A stretch of 64,000 nucleotides of DNA from Alteromonas oceanisediminis (GCF_018474025.1 NZ_JAHCTA010000008.1:62001-126000), one strand, 5' to 3'. Positions 34,030 to 45,126 are shown, counted from the first letter of the stretch. The notes: generated from the sequence alone by a model not told the origin. A program made the numbers and translations.

Positions 34030-34899
34030 CTACATTCCCTCAACAAACCAGTGAAGCGCACTTGTCAGCGTGACACTCATTGCCCATGTGTAAATCGCGA
34101 GCAAAGCAATTATCACATACTGGGTGCTCTGCGTTGGTACTTTTGATGACAAACCATCTTGCCCAGCGTCGTTTCCAGTTTGTTGAAGCAATCGCTTCGC
34201 AGCATGACGCTGACGCTCATGCACAGCTTCAGCGAATACACGTTTCAATCTCTGCCTTGCCATAGATGGCCACGCACGGCTTAATTCATGAATGGCACGT
34301 TTTTGTTCACGATCGTGATACACCATACTGGCGTGCTCGTAAGCTAATTTTTTGGTTAACTCGGCGCTATCAAACTGCGATAACGCCGCCGTAGATACGA
34401 AAATTCTGGGGCGTAGCCAACCGGCGGAGAAAACCGTTGGTGTGCTGTGTTCCAAAACCGAATACGGCCATCTGAACTGGGGAGACTTATTTTTATCGCT
34501 CGATAATGCGCTCAGCGTGGCAAGTCGCTTTTCGGTACGATATACATAGCCGTTGATAAGCAAAAAAGGCACTGCTGTAGCAGCCAACAGTGTGACTACC
34601 ATCGCCGTTCCCCAAGCGCTGTGAGCTAATTCAGCGGGTACGTGCGGGCTGCAGGATTCACCGTGACAGTGCGTGATGTGTGAAAACAAATTCACCTGTT
34701 CGGGGAACACTAATGACACTGCCGAAATCACCGTAATGATGACCGGCGTTAAACTTAACCCTAACAGCCACAAACATCGCGCAGCAGGCGAGGCGGCAGA
34801 CAAGCGGGTTTTGGTTGCAACAAAAATGACACTGCTAACGTAGCTGGCTGTGATAAATAAAATCGCGGTGGCGAGCAACGCTAGAAATAACTGCTGCAC
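34030..34899 (-). CDS. M56/BlaR1-type membrane protein with lost zinc motif
   Basis: A 289-residue protein with membrane spans near 3-28, 45-65, 95-118 and 265-285, the layout of short M56 (BlaR1-like) sensors. Conserved family landmarks remain: PTVFSAGWLRPRIFVSTAAL corresponds to the usual P.v.G...P.i.LP..L segment, after which members have HExxH. Here that site reads LAYEHASMVYHD: both histidines are replaced (Y and S), so a BlaR1-type zinc site cannot form as usual. The GTG start lies 2 bp after the stop of the BlaI-like gene. It is probably a sensor that no longer cleaves its partner, or cleaves by another route. Confidence 0.7.
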   Translation of the reverse strand: MQQLFLALLATAILFITASYVSSVIFVATKTRLSAASPAARCLWLLGLSLTPVIITVISAVSLVFPEQVNLFSHITHCHGESCSPHVPAELAHSAWGTAMVVTLLAATAVPFLLINGYVYRTEKRLATLSALSSDKNKSPQFRWPYSVLEHSTPTVFSAGWLRPRIFVSTAALSQFDSAELTKKLAYEHASMVYHDREQKRAIHELSRAWPSMARQRLKRVFAEAVHERQRHAAKRLLQQTGNDAGQDGLSSKVPTQSTQYVIIALLAIYTWAMSVTLTSALHWFVEGM

Positions 34900-34901
34900 G
34901 T

Positions 34902-35372
34902 TTAATTGCCCACGGTTTTACGTGCAAGTTTACTCATACCTTCTAATAGCGTTAAGGGCATCGTCCATTTTGGGTGGCGAGTTTCCAAGAATTCAATGAA
35001 ACCGCCGAGCATGACATTAGGATCATCGTCACTGATTTCCTCACTGATCTCTGCAATAAGGCGGCTGATGACCGTATGTTTTGATTGTACCGTTTGATAT
35101 GCGTAAGCACGGCCTTGCTTTGTTCGCTTAAGCAACGCTTTGCGGCTTAACCGCTCCAAAGTGCTTTGCACCGTATTCAGCGTGATCGTGTCATCGGCGG
35201 CGCCTGCGTGTTGATTCAATTCCTGAAGGATATCGGTGGCGGTATGCAATGCGCTACCTTGAGACCAAAACAGCTCCATTACCTCTATTTCTCGTTTTCC
35301 CAAGGTCGGAGCTGGCGATGCTGATGGGGCTTGTGCAAGCCATTGTGCGCTTTTCTTTGCATTATTTGTCAT
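34902..35372 (-). CDS. BlaI/MecI/CopY-family repressor
   Basis: A 156-residue winged-helix repressor. TLGKREIEVMELFWSQGSA and TLNTVQSTLERLSRKALLKRTKQGRAYAYQT are the characteristic helix-turn-helix and wing, followed by a C-terminal dimerisation part (LIAEISEEISDDD, GGFIEFLE). Such repressors normally work with an M56 sensor-peptidase, here the next gene. The divergent target is likely the TonB receptor at 35464; a 17-bp palindrome lies in between. Confidence 0.88.
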   Translation of the reverse strand: MTNNAKKSAQWLAQAPSASPAPTLGKREIEVMELFWSQGSALHTATDILQELNQHAGAADDTITLNTVQSTLERLSRKALLKRTKQGRAYAYQTVQSKHTVISRLIAEISEEISDDDPNVMLGGFIEFLETRHPKWTMPLTLLEGMSKLARKTVGN

Positions 35373-35418
35373 GGAAAAACGAGGCCTTATCGGTGTTAAG
35401 TATGTGTATTTAAATAAC

Positions 35419-35435
35419 GATCAACTTGTTTGATC
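35419..35435. promoter_or_regulatory. Candidate operator between BlaI-like gene and TonB receptor
   Basis: GATCAA-CTTGT-TTGATC, a perfect inverted repeat with a 5-bp spacer, 29 bp ahead of the TonB receptor start and 47 bp from the BlaI-like start. It differs from the known TACA-TGTA type BlaI sites, so assignment rests on position. Confidence 0.4.
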
Positions 35436-35463
35436 AGATGCACTCACACACAAAGGATAGCTT

Positions 35464-37575
35464 ATGAACACGAAAAAAAGAGGGATATTGACAAAGTCTT
35501 GCCATATTAGCGTAGCGAGCGCGGTTTCTACCGCTTTAATGAGCAGCATGGTCTTTGCTCATCCAACCCTTGATCATGTTGCTTCTCAGGCAGAAATTGA
35601 GTCGATCAGTGTAAAAGGGCGGCAAACTCATTTAATCGGCGAAGCCATTTCTACTTCCCAAGGGTATGCAGGACAAGCAGACATTGCGGCTCGTCCTATG
35701 CTACGCACAGGTGATATTTTAGAGCTTGTGCCAGGCATGGCAGTCACGCAACACAGTGGATCGGGCAAAGCAAACCAGTATTTTCTGCGTGGGTTTAATT
35801 TAGACCACGGCACTGACTTTGCAACCTGGATTGATGGCATGCCCGTCAACCTAAGAACGCATGGCCATGGCCAAGGCTACACAGATTTGAACTTCATCAT
35901 TCCCGAAACGATTGGTTCTCTCGAATATCGCAAAGGCGCTTACTACAGTGATGTCGGCGATTTCAGCGGTTCAGGTAGTGCGTGGTTTAATACAACCAGC
36001 GCGGTTTCTGATCCAACGCTGTCACTAACCGTGGGTGAGTTTGGGTATCGTCGCGGTGTTATTACACAGGGCGCAGAGTTGTCTGATGGAACGCTGAATT
36101 ATGCACTTGAACGTCAAACTTACAGTGGCCCATGGACCGATATCAATGAAGACGTCGATAAAACCAATGCGTTTGTTAAATATTCAACGCCGTTGTTAGG
36201 CGGTAAGTTAAGTGTCAGCGTAATGGGCTATGACAACCAATGGAACAGTGCTGACCAAATTCCACTGCGCGCAGTGCAGAGCGGTTTAATCGACGAGTTT
36301 GGTTCAATAGATACCACCACGGGTGGAGAAAGCAGTCGATACAGCGTGAATACTATTTGGCGTAGTAACGACATTACACTCGGGGCTTATTGGATAAGTT
36401 ATGATTTGAACCTGTGGTCTAATTTTACCTATTTTCTGGAAAATCCCACAGCCGGTGACCAGTTTGAGCAAGTGGATGATCGCACGACGTATGGCGGCTT
36501 CGCCGAGAAGCGAATGGCAACTCCTCTGGGTAGCATTGATGCAATAACGACCGTAGGTGTGCAACTGCAGGTGGATAATATTGACGAAGTTGGCTTACAT
36601 GCAACGCAACAACGTCTGCGCCGAGGCGCGATCCGCAGCGACTCAGTAATGGAGCGCAGTGCTGGGTTGTATGTTGAAAATCAGGCGTTTTGGACACCGT
36701 CGTTACGCACTGTCATCGGTGCTCGCGTCGACCGCTACGACTTTGACGTGCGCAGTTTAATCGACACCAACGTTAATGGTGTAGATTTGAGTGCCAATCG
36801 TGGCGAGGAGAGCGATAGCAATGTGTCGTTAAAAGCGAGTCTGATTTATCAGTTCAGTGACGCGGTTGAAACCTACGCTTCTATTGGTCAGGGCTTTCAT
36901 TCAAATGATGCACGCGGAACAATACAACAAGTCGATCCTGCGTCTGGCGACGCTGTGCAGCCGGTTGACCCTCTTGTGGATTCACTAGGGTATGAGGTTG
37001 GTGTGCGAGCAGAGCTGTCACAGCACATGCACTTATCAGCTGCATTGTGGGCACTGGATGTAGACAGCGAATTGCTGTTTGTTGGAGATGCTGGTAACAC
37101 CGAGGCCAGTGGCGAGTCTGAGCGCCGTGGTATCGAGTTAACAGCCTACTACGCCATCACTTCACAATGGGCTGTGGACTTGGAATATGCTTATACTGAC
37201 GCACAGTTTTCCGACTTGCCGTCAGGCGAAAATCACATTCCCGGCGCGATTGAGCAAGTCGTGCAAGCGGGCGTAAACTACGAAAGCGACAGTTGGTTTG
37301 GTAGCGTTCGCCTACGCCATTTTGGCGAGCGCCCGCTAGTAGAAGATGGTAGGGAAACGTCGGATCGGACGACGCTGGTTAATGCTAAAGTGGGTTATAC
37401 GTTCGAACAAGTCACCGTCTCTCTGGAGCTGCTGAACGCATTCGATAGTCAGGATCATGATATTGATTACTTCTACGAAAGCCGGCTCCCGGGTGAGGCT
37501 ATTGGCGTCGAAGACCAGCACTACCACATATTGGAGCCGCGCAGTCTAAGAGCCTCTGTGAGTTATCGATTCTAA
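35464..37575 (+). CDS. TonB-dependent receptor of unknown substrate
   Basis: A 703-residue outer-membrane receptor. Signal peptide about 1-32 (VFAHP), TonB box near ESISVKG (about 46-52), plug with GDILELVPGMAVTQHSGSGK and YFLRGFNLDHGTDFATWIDG (in pieces), and barrel ending in LRASVSYRF. Substrate is not evident. It is controlled, by position, by the divergent BlaI-like/M56-like pair; similar trios occur in marine gammaproteobacteria. A strong terminator follows. Confidence 0.87.
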   Translation: MNTKKRGILTKSCHISVASAVSTALMSSMVFAHPTLDHVASQAEIESISVKGRQTHLIGEAISTSQGYAGQADIAARPMLRTGDILELVPGMAVTQHSGSGKANQYFLRGFNLDHGTDFATWIDGMPVNLRTHGHGQGYTDLNFIIPETIGSLEYRKGAYYSDVGDFSGSGSAWFNTTSAVSDPTLSLTVGEFGYRRGVITQGAELSDGTLNYALERQTYSGPWTDINEDVDKTNAFVKYSTPLLGGKLSVSVMGYDNQWNSADQIPLRAVQSGLIDEFGSIDTTTGGESSRYSVNTIWRSNDITLGAYWISYDLNLWSNFTYFLENPTAGDQFEQVDDRTTYGGFAEKRMATPLGSIDAITTVGVQLQVDNIDEVGLHATQQRLRRGAIRSDSVMERSAGLYVENQAFWTPSLRTVIGARVDRYDFDVRSLIDTNVNGVDLSANRGEESDSNVSLKASLIYQFSDAVETYASIGQGFHSNDARGTIQQVDPASGDAVQPVDPLVDSLGYEVGVRAELSQHMHLSAALWALDVDSELLFVGDAGNTEASGESERRGIELTAYYAITSQWAVDLEYAYTDAQFSDLPSGENHIPGAIEQVVQAGVNYESDSWFGSVRLRHFGERPLVEDGRETSDRTTLVNAKVGYTFEQVTVSLELLNAFDSQDHDIDYFYESRLPGEAIGVEDQHYHILEPRSLRASVSYRF

Positions 37576-37598
37576 GTACGCGCGTAACCAATGAGCCG

Positions 37599-37649
37599 CG
37601 CCGTATTAATCGTTATCAACGCGCTCTAGCGTTGGCGATTAATGCGGCG
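37599..37649 (+). terminator. Strong two-part terminator after the TonB receptor
   Basis: CGCCGTATTAATCG (37599-37612) pairs with CGATTAATGCGGCG (37636-37649): 14 bp with one T-G pair. It encloses a second stem CAACGC/GCGTTG (37617-37622, 37629-37634) and is followed by TTTCTAATC. Confidence 0.7.
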
Positions 37650-37767
37650 TTTCTAATCTATTTAATCAATTAAACAGATTGGTTATCTTCATTTTCGTTT
37701 CGCCAGTTCTTTACCTATCCTCATGTAAAATCCTAGACGTAACCTCCAAGAAGCGTCTCAACAGTAA

Positions 37768-39957
<2,190 letters not shown>

Positions 39958-39987
39958 TCAATACGGTATGTAATCAACTATTGAGCG

Positions 39988-40022
39988 CCGACTGAGCATG
40001 CGGCCTTGCAATGCTCAGTCGG
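39988..40022 (+). terminator. Hairpin after katG
   Basis: CCGACTGAGCAT (39988-39999) and ATGCTCAGTCGG (40011-40022) form a perfect 12-bp stem with an 11-nt loop. The downstream bases (TGCTGTGTTCTTC) are only partly T-rich. Confidence 0.6.
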
Positions 40023-40136
40023 TGCTGTGTTCTTCAAACCGCCAGCACTTGTATTGATGACGTCGAGAATGACCTGTTTTCGTGACGATTAAAATTTGTT
40101 GTTTTAATTAACCCTTTATATTTCGCGGGATGGGAC

Positions 40137-40142
40137 TATACT
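40137..40142 (+). promoter_or_regulatory. Sigma-S-like -10 element
   Basis: TATACT preceded by C (CTATACT), the form preferred by sigma-S, with no clear -35. It lies 194 bp ahead of the first small gene at 40336, implying a long leader with short direct repeats (AAGAGTAC and AAGAGTGC). Confidence 0.4.
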
Positions 40143-40335
40143 AAGAGTACGGAATACAAAAAGAGTGCTATACAAAAACGCGTGTTAAACGCACGTTGTT
40201 AACCAGTCACACTGAGTACCCCGCACATTCGTGGTACGTCATATTGTCGACGCATTACCACTGGTGTAGCGTCACAGGCAATTACTTTCCTGATTTCCGT
40301 TGCTCAGTGCTTAATGTCCGCTATTCGGGAGGCTT
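40143..40335 (+). other. Long untranslated leader or non-coding gap
   Basis: No gene is seen in this stretch between the TATACT element and the small gene at 40336. There is no recognisable riboswitch. Confidence 0.35.
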
Positions 40336-40521
40336 ATGAAATTATCGAAGTTATTTAAAAAGCGCTACCCTTATTCGCCCGTTGCCTATTTAGGCCGTAA
40401 AAATGTCGAGCGCATATTTGGTGCGCGGATCATGAAATTAAAGAAACTGGAAAAGATCCAACAACAGGAAGCGCGTTGCGACAGCGAAGGCTGTGATGCA
40501 TCGGCGTCTACTCACCGCTAA
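40336..40521 (+). CDS. Small basic protein of unknown function
   Basis: A 61-residue protein, not recognised. It is strongly basic at the start (MKLSKLFKKRYPYSP), lacks membrane spans, and ends with a Cys-containing tail (ARCDSEGCDAS). A GGGAGG ribosome site 6 bp before the ATG supports translation. It overlaps the next gene by 26 bp. A DNA- or RNA-binding role would be compatible with charge but is not shown. Confidence 0.5.
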   Translation: MKLSKLFKKRYPYSPVAYLGRKNVERIFGARIMKLKKLEKIQQQEARCDSEGCDASASTHR

Positions 40522-40828
40522 AGGATACGTTGTGTTTTTCCGGCTGCTAATTCTTTCGTGTTTAATCAATGCTGCGGCGTGTAGCGCCGGAACGAGTTCC
40601 TTTGATGACAGCTTTGAAAAGGGTAATTATGACTTGAGTCTGGCGCTGACTAGCGCTGACTCCACAGCGGAAAGCGACGCGTCTGACGTAGACGGGTACG
40701 TTGATTATTCTGCGACTCAAGCTAGTCACAACATTAATAATGTTGCGCTAAGAGCGCCAGAGGGTTTCTGGCATCGTTTTTCTAACGGCAACGAGCGCAT
40801 TCGCGCACCACCTATCTCCAAACTGTAG
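40496..40828 (+). CDS. Small putative lipoprotein of unknown function
   Basis: A 110-residue protein with an N-terminal signal (VVFFRLLILSCLINAAACSAG, cysteine near 30; the lipobox AAAC is weak). The rest is polar and acidic (FDDSFEKGNYDLSLALTS, ESDASDVDGYVDYS), apparently disordered. A GTG at 40493 is the alternative start. Overlap with the preceding small gene suggests coupled expression. Confidence 0.5.
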   Translation: MHRRLLTAKGYVVFFRLLILSCLINAAACSAGTSSFDDSFEKGNYDLSLALTSADSTAESDASDVDGYVDYSATQASHNINNVALRAPEGFWHRFSNGNERIRAPPISKL

Positions 40829-40890
40829 TTATCACTCATTAACGCGCGAATGTTCGCCTTTGCGTCAAACTACATTGTTGGAGATTTTCT

Positions 40891-41451
40891 ATGAATGCTT
40901 TATCACTTTATGCCGTTCAGAATAGTGACCATCTCGCATGGCCTGAAAATAATACTTCCTTATCAGTACACATGCCTGCAGTAGCAGCGTTTACTGATTT
41001 CCGTCAACATAGGCCGGTTGTGATCAGTTCCAGCCAAAAAGCCTCAGACGTAGAGCGCTTGATGCGCCAGGCTCACGTCAAGTTACAACTGGTGTTAGAC
41101 AAGCATGACAATTTTGTCGGTCTGGTCAGTTACAACGATATTACGGAAGACAAAATAATGATGCGTGTTGCGCAAGGGCAATCGCGAGATGATTTGCTCG
41201 TGTCTGACTTCATGCAGCACCGTGCCAGTTTGTGCAGTTTCGATTACGGGGAATTGCTCAACGCCACCATTAGCGACGTTCTGGAAACGCAGCAAAACAA
41301 CCATCAGCAGCATTGTTTGGTAACAGACAGAACGCAGCATGAAATTAGAGGATTAATTTCAGCACGCGATGTGGCAAGGCTTCTTAAGCGTTCGGTGGAT
41401 ATCTACAAACACATTTCGTTTGAAGGATTATTTAACGAGATGGCGGCTTAA
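40891..41451 (+). CDS. CBS-domain pair protein
   Basis: A 186-residue cytoplasmic protein with two CBS motifs, about 45-110 (RPVVISSSQKASDVERLM, then LDKHDNFVGLVSYNDI) and about 115-175 (VSDFMQHR, ETQQNNHQQHCLVTD, IRGLISARDVARLL). CBS pairs usually bind adenylates and modulate attached partners; no effector domain is attached here. GGAGA precedes the ATG. Its 3' end overlaps the convergent histidine kinase gene by 24 bp. Confidence 0.82.
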   Translation: MNALSLYAVQNSDHLAWPENNTSLSVHMPAVAAFTDFRQHRPVVISSSQKASDVERLMRQAHVKLQLVLDKHDNFVGLVSYNDITEDKIMMRVAQGQSRDDLLVSDFMQHRASLCSFDYGELLNATISDVLETQQNNHQQHCLVTDRTQHEIRGLISARDVARLLKRSVDIYKHISFEGLFNEMAA

Positions 41452-43563
41452 CATCTGTTCCAGCTCGCGTTTTTTGACGGGTTTATTCAGATAATCGGTC
41501 ATGCCAGCGTGTTCAGCCAATTCTCTATCTTCTGGCAACACGTTGGCGCTCAGCCCAACAATGGGCGTGCTCGTATCGAATTGACGGATCTGCCGTGTTG
41601 CTTCTAACCCATCCATTACCGGCATTTGAATGTCCATCAGGATCAGATCAAATTGGTGTTTTTTGTGCGCATCAATGGCAAGTTGCCCATTTTCGACCAG
41701 TAATGATGAATAACCCAGTTGTATCAGCATTTCCTGGATCACGACCGCATTAATGTCATTGTCTTCGGCCACCAACAAATTGATTGCCTGCGATGTCGAG
41801 TGCGCCGCATTTTCCCGGTCTTCATTTTCAACACGAGGCTGCAGGGTTCGCTCGCTTCCAAACGCCGTGTCGAGTAACGCCCGCTCATCAACCAGCGCAC
41901 AGGGTAGCGGGTATTCAGGAAAGACTGCATCGACTGGCGTTGTCTCTGGCACTGTATTTGAAGTGAAAACATGCTGATTGATCACCTCAACCACATACGC
42001 TACTCGGCGAGGCAATGGCTGCGCGGGTAAGGAGAACGCTTTCGCATGGCCTGACCGCTGCTCTGCGTCAGCAACTGCTTGCTCTACTGATTTTGCTTGG
42101 CACGGCAGCCTCAACGTAAATTCAGTACCCTCTCCGGCCTCTGAGCGCACAGAGATTTTTCCTTGCATCAGCTCCAGCAACCGTTTGCTGATAGACAGCC
42201 CTAAACCGGTTCCACCGGCTTTGCGAGAAGCACTGTTATCGAGCTGTTCAAAGGGCATAAATAAGCGAGGCAACTCATGCTCAGCGATGCCAACACCCGA
42301 GTCATTGATGATAAACATCAATTCACCGCTGTGCGCATCATGCCACGTAAAATTCACGGTTAGATGTACGTCGCCTTCATGAGTAAATTTTACGGCATTG
42401 TTGAGTACGTTAAGCAGTACTTGCTGAGTCCGTTCGGCATCTACGTGCACACTGAAAGGGCAGGCACTGCTGATAGTCAGTTTAAACTGAATGGATTTCT
42501 TATTGGCTAATACTGTGATCAATGAAACGCAATTTTCCAACAGCTCAAACAGCGTTGTCTCTTTGACACGTAAGCGCATCCCTTTTTCACTGAGCTTTGA
42601 AAAATCTAAAATGTCATTGACGACGGAGAGCAATATATTTGAGGCGCTGATTAATTTGGTCAGGTAACTTCGTTGCCGTTCAGGATCGTGCGTGGTTTCC
42701 ATCAATTGGGCTAAACCAAGAATGCCATTGATGGGCGTGCGCAGTTCATGACTCATATTGGCTAAAAATTGTGTTTTCTGCGCAGCCAAAGCTTCTGCTG
42801 CCTGACGGGCTTGCTCCGCTGCGGCCAGACTATCAACTTCTATTTCGCGCATGCGATTGAACTCGATAGCGATGTCAGAGAATTCGTCATTACTGTGAAT
42901 ATTGACTAATTGGAACTGACCGCCGGTCTGTTTACGTAGCGCTGATTCAAATGTATTCAGCGGTTTACGCACAAAATAGTGAATAAGTCCGAATAGGGCG
43001 GTGATCAGCACGGCTAGAAAAACGCTGCAGATGACTATCACGGTATTGCGATAGTCGGTAAATTGCGCATCTAATTCGTAAGTGTCGATATAGATCAAAA
43101 GCACAAACTGATTACTGTCAATCCCGTTTTGCGCGATGGCAACCAGCGGATAAGCCAATGCATAGTGTTGTTCCACAATTGGCGTGAAATACCAACTGCC
43201 GCCGTATTTTACTTTCGCATAGGCGGAGCGCATTAACGCAGGCAGATCAGGAAGTTGATGATTAGCATGACGATAACGGCTTGTCGCTAAAATAGTATCA
43301 TTCTGAGGGGAAACGATAGTCGTTTGGAGCACGTGATCACTCAGCGCAATCATGGTCGCAACACGCTTTAGCGTTTCTTCATCAATCGATGCATCAAATT
43401 GCATGGCGGCTTGCGAGGCAATACCGACTAAGTTCGTTTTTGTTGTGTCAATTTGCTGCTGGCGAAACTCACTCAACAGCCACGTTGCCGCGACCGCTGT
43501 CAGCACAATAAACAAAAGGCTGACAGGGACAAAAAGTTTGTAAACAATCGGCAAGCGGATCAT
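41428..43563 (-). CDS. Hybrid sensor histidine kinase with receiver domain
   Basis: A 711-residue membrane kinase. Spans near 8-30 and 172-196 enclose a periplasmic sensor of about 140 residues; a HAMP-like segment follows (about 197-245). The dimerisation domain has H272 in NMSHELRTPINGILG; the ATPase domain has LLNVLNNAVKFT, NDSGVGIAEHELP and GGTGLGLSISKRL. A receiver domain occupies about 590-711 with D644 in LILMDIQMPVMDG and K near the end (NKPVKK). No Hpt or output domain is attached and no response regulator gene is near. It starts directly after the adjoining substrate-binding lipoprotein, which probably serves as its co-sensor. Confidence 0.9.
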   Translation of the reverse strand: MIRLPIVYKLFVPVSLLFIVLTAVAATWLLSEFRQQQIDTTKTNLVGIASQAAMQFDASIDEETLKRVATMIALSDHVLQTTIVSPQNDTILATSRYRHANHQLPDLPALMRSAYAKVKYGGSWYFTPIVEQHYALAYPLVAIAQNGIDSNQFVLLIYIDTYELDAQFTDYRNTVIVICSVFLAVLITALFGLIHYFVRKPLNTFESALRKQTGGQFQLVNIHSNDEFSDIAIEFNRMREIEVDSLAAAEQARQAAEALAAQKTQFLANMSHELRTPINGILGLAQLMETTHDPERQRSYLTKLISASNILLSVVNDILDFSKLSEKGMRLRVKETTLFELLENCVSLITVLANKKSIQFKLTISSACPFSVHVDAERTQQVLLNVLNNAVKFTHEGDVHLTVNFTWHDAHSGELMFIINDSGVGIAEHELPRLFMPFEQLDNSASRKAGGTGLGLSISKRLLELMQGKISVRSEAGEGTEFTLRLPCQAKSVEQAVADAEQRSGHAKAFSLPAQPLPRRVAYVVEVINQHVFTSNTVPETTPVDAVFPEYPLPCALVDERALLDTAFGSERTLQPRVENEDRENAAHSTSQAINLLVAEDNDINAVVIQEMLIQLGYSSLLVENGQLAIDAHKKHQFDLILMDIQMPVMDGLEATRQIRQFDTSTPIVGLSANVLPEDRELAEHAGMTDYLNKPVKKRELEQMLSRHLVK

Positions 43564-44487
43564 TTAGCGTGGCTCAAAGGCATTGGCGAATCGGTGGCAA
43601 CCTTCACCTTTTGCGACACCGCAGGCGATGACCAAATCTTCGCCTAAGTTCTGCGGCTCAGCCAGCAATCTGGCGCGTTCATTGGCGTCAATCAGCTTAA
43701 TGCCAGCCATTGTCTCTGCCACAGAGTCGACCGATACTGACGCAATGTCGGCGACAAATTGATTAAACATTTGCGGATCTGCGAGTATTTTATCCACCGC
43801 AGCATCCCACATAGCGACAAATTGCGCTTGCACTTCAGGCGCAATATGCGGTTTAGCCCACACGACATCAAAAATGCGCTGCGGGTGTTCTGCCGATGTG
43901 TAAATCGTATGAAGGTCCGGGTTGCTCAACAAGTAGGTAGATACCGGAGGGTAAGTCACGCATGCATCAATCATGTCTTTTTCAAAGGCTTCACCACACT
44001 CGGTTTCGGGAATGCGGATCTGAGTAATGTATTCTTGTGGTTCGGCCGTGTTGAACACAATTGAGAGTATATACTCCGCGATCCCCTGACTCGGTGCTGC
44101 AATTCGAGTGCCTTTGAGTTGCGAAACCTGTTGAATCGACTTTTTCGCGACAATGACATCACCGCCATTGGAGTAGTCAGTGATAAGAAATGGGAACAGC
44201 TCCAACCCACTTAAGGTCGATGCATTGGTGAACTCCAGCATGGAGGTCGCCGTGAAATCGACCTGCTCGCGCAGGTAGCTTCGCCGCAAATTAGCAATGG
44301 TGGTAGGTTCAAGCACCTTAACACGTAAGCCAAAAGCTTCATCGAGTTGATGCTCGATGGCGTAATAAAGTGGATAAAATCCGTACCAGCTTCCAATCAC
44401 TACAGTGACAGGTTTAAGGTCTGCGGCGGTTTTGCAACTGCTAATAACAAGGCAAAGAGCAAACACAAGGTAACGCATGGGCATCAC
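43564..44487 (-). CDS. NMT1/TauA-like substrate-binding lipoprotein
   Basis: A 307-residue type II periplasmic binding protein of the nitrate/sulfonate/thiamine-precursor group: TVVIGSWYGFYPLYYAIEHQ, (L)GLRVKVLEP, RREQVDF-like REQVDFTATSMLEF, and GTRIAAPSQGIAEYIL. The signal ends in the lipobox ISSC (C18 from the first ATG), so it is probably membrane anchored. A stretch with two Cys (ETECGEAFEKDMIDACV) may form a disulfide. No permease or ATPase gene adjoins it; the hybrid kinase starts immediately downstream, implying a sensory role. Ligand unknown. Confidence 0.83.
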   Translation of the reverse strand: MMPMRYLVFALCLVISSCKTAADLKPVTVVIGSWYGFYPLYYAIEHQLDEAFGLRVKVLEPTTIANLRRSYLREQVDFTATSMLEFTNASTLSGLELFPFLITDYSNGGDVIVAKKSIQQVSQLKGTRIAAPSQGIAEYILSIVFNTAEPQEYITQIRIPETECGEAFEKDMIDACVTYPPVSTYLLSNPDLHTIYTSAEHPQRIFDVVWAKPHIAPEVQAQFVAMWDAAVDKILADPQMFNQFVADIASVSVDSVAETMAGIKLIDANERARLLAEPQNLGEDLVIACGVAKGEGCHRFANAFEPR

Positions 44488-44519
44488 TGCTGATGAATAC
44501 TAACCCTCAGGTTAACACA

Positions 44520-44960
44520 TTACGCCGGAGGATAAACAATATCCATGTGTGCAGCGTGCGCCACTGCAAACGCATGTTCTTGAAACACTTTTAAGCCTGT
44601 TTCTGCAAAACTGACAGTGATAGGGTTGCGTTTTAAAGAGGCTTTCAATGTTTGCGCATTTATGGTTTCCACATCAATATCATTGATCAATTGGATGGCC
44701 GCTTCCATCTTAAACCCCAACGCGCCGCCAGAAAATTTTCCGGTGAGTGGGCGCTCTTTAATCACCACTTTTTCGACTTTGTAGTCTTTCATCAATTGTC
44801 GAAATTGTGACTGGAAATAGCTCAAATCGGTGCGTCGGTTGCGTTTACTGAATTCAACCTTGCGAGCTCGACACTCGGGCATAAAAAATACCCCTTCACG
44901 ATACTCCAACAGGCAAATCACTGCTTCCGTTCCTTTGATATCAACGCCACAAATCAACAT
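44520..44960 (-). CDS. DUF3010 family protein
   Basis: A 146-residue cytosolic protein matching DUF3010: MLICGVDIKGTEAVICLLE opening with an RNase H-like GVDIKG strand, KVVIKERPLTGKFSGGALGFK, and the C-terminal FQEHAFAVAHAAHMD. Start at ATG 44960 with CGGAGAAG ribosome site; the frame upstream is open but unlike the family. Function unknown; the fold suggests a RuvC/RNase H relation only by its first strand. Confidence 0.8.
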   Translation of the reverse strand: MLICGVDIKGTEAVICLLEYREGVFFMPECRARKVEFSKRNRRTDLSYFQSQFRQLMKDYKVEKVVIKERPLTGKFSGGALGFKMEAAIQLINDIDVETINAQTLKASLKRNPITVSFAETGLKVFQEHAFAVAHAAHMDIVYPPA

Positions 44961-45126
44961 AGTCTTCTCCGCTGGATTACAGTTGGCGCAACACCGCGCT
45001 AATGTAGCGCGCATAGTACCGTATTCGGCTGGTTTACATAAGTCTTAGTCGTGTCGGAACAGTTTAAATTGAGCCTGAGAGAGGTTAGTGGTAGCGTTTA
45101 CGCTGACTTTCGTTAAAGGTGCGAAC

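Noticed and set aside
41978-42382. 134-codon plus-strand frame opposite the histidine kinase ATPase domain
   Set aside because: It mirrors conserved kinase motifs and has no independent support.
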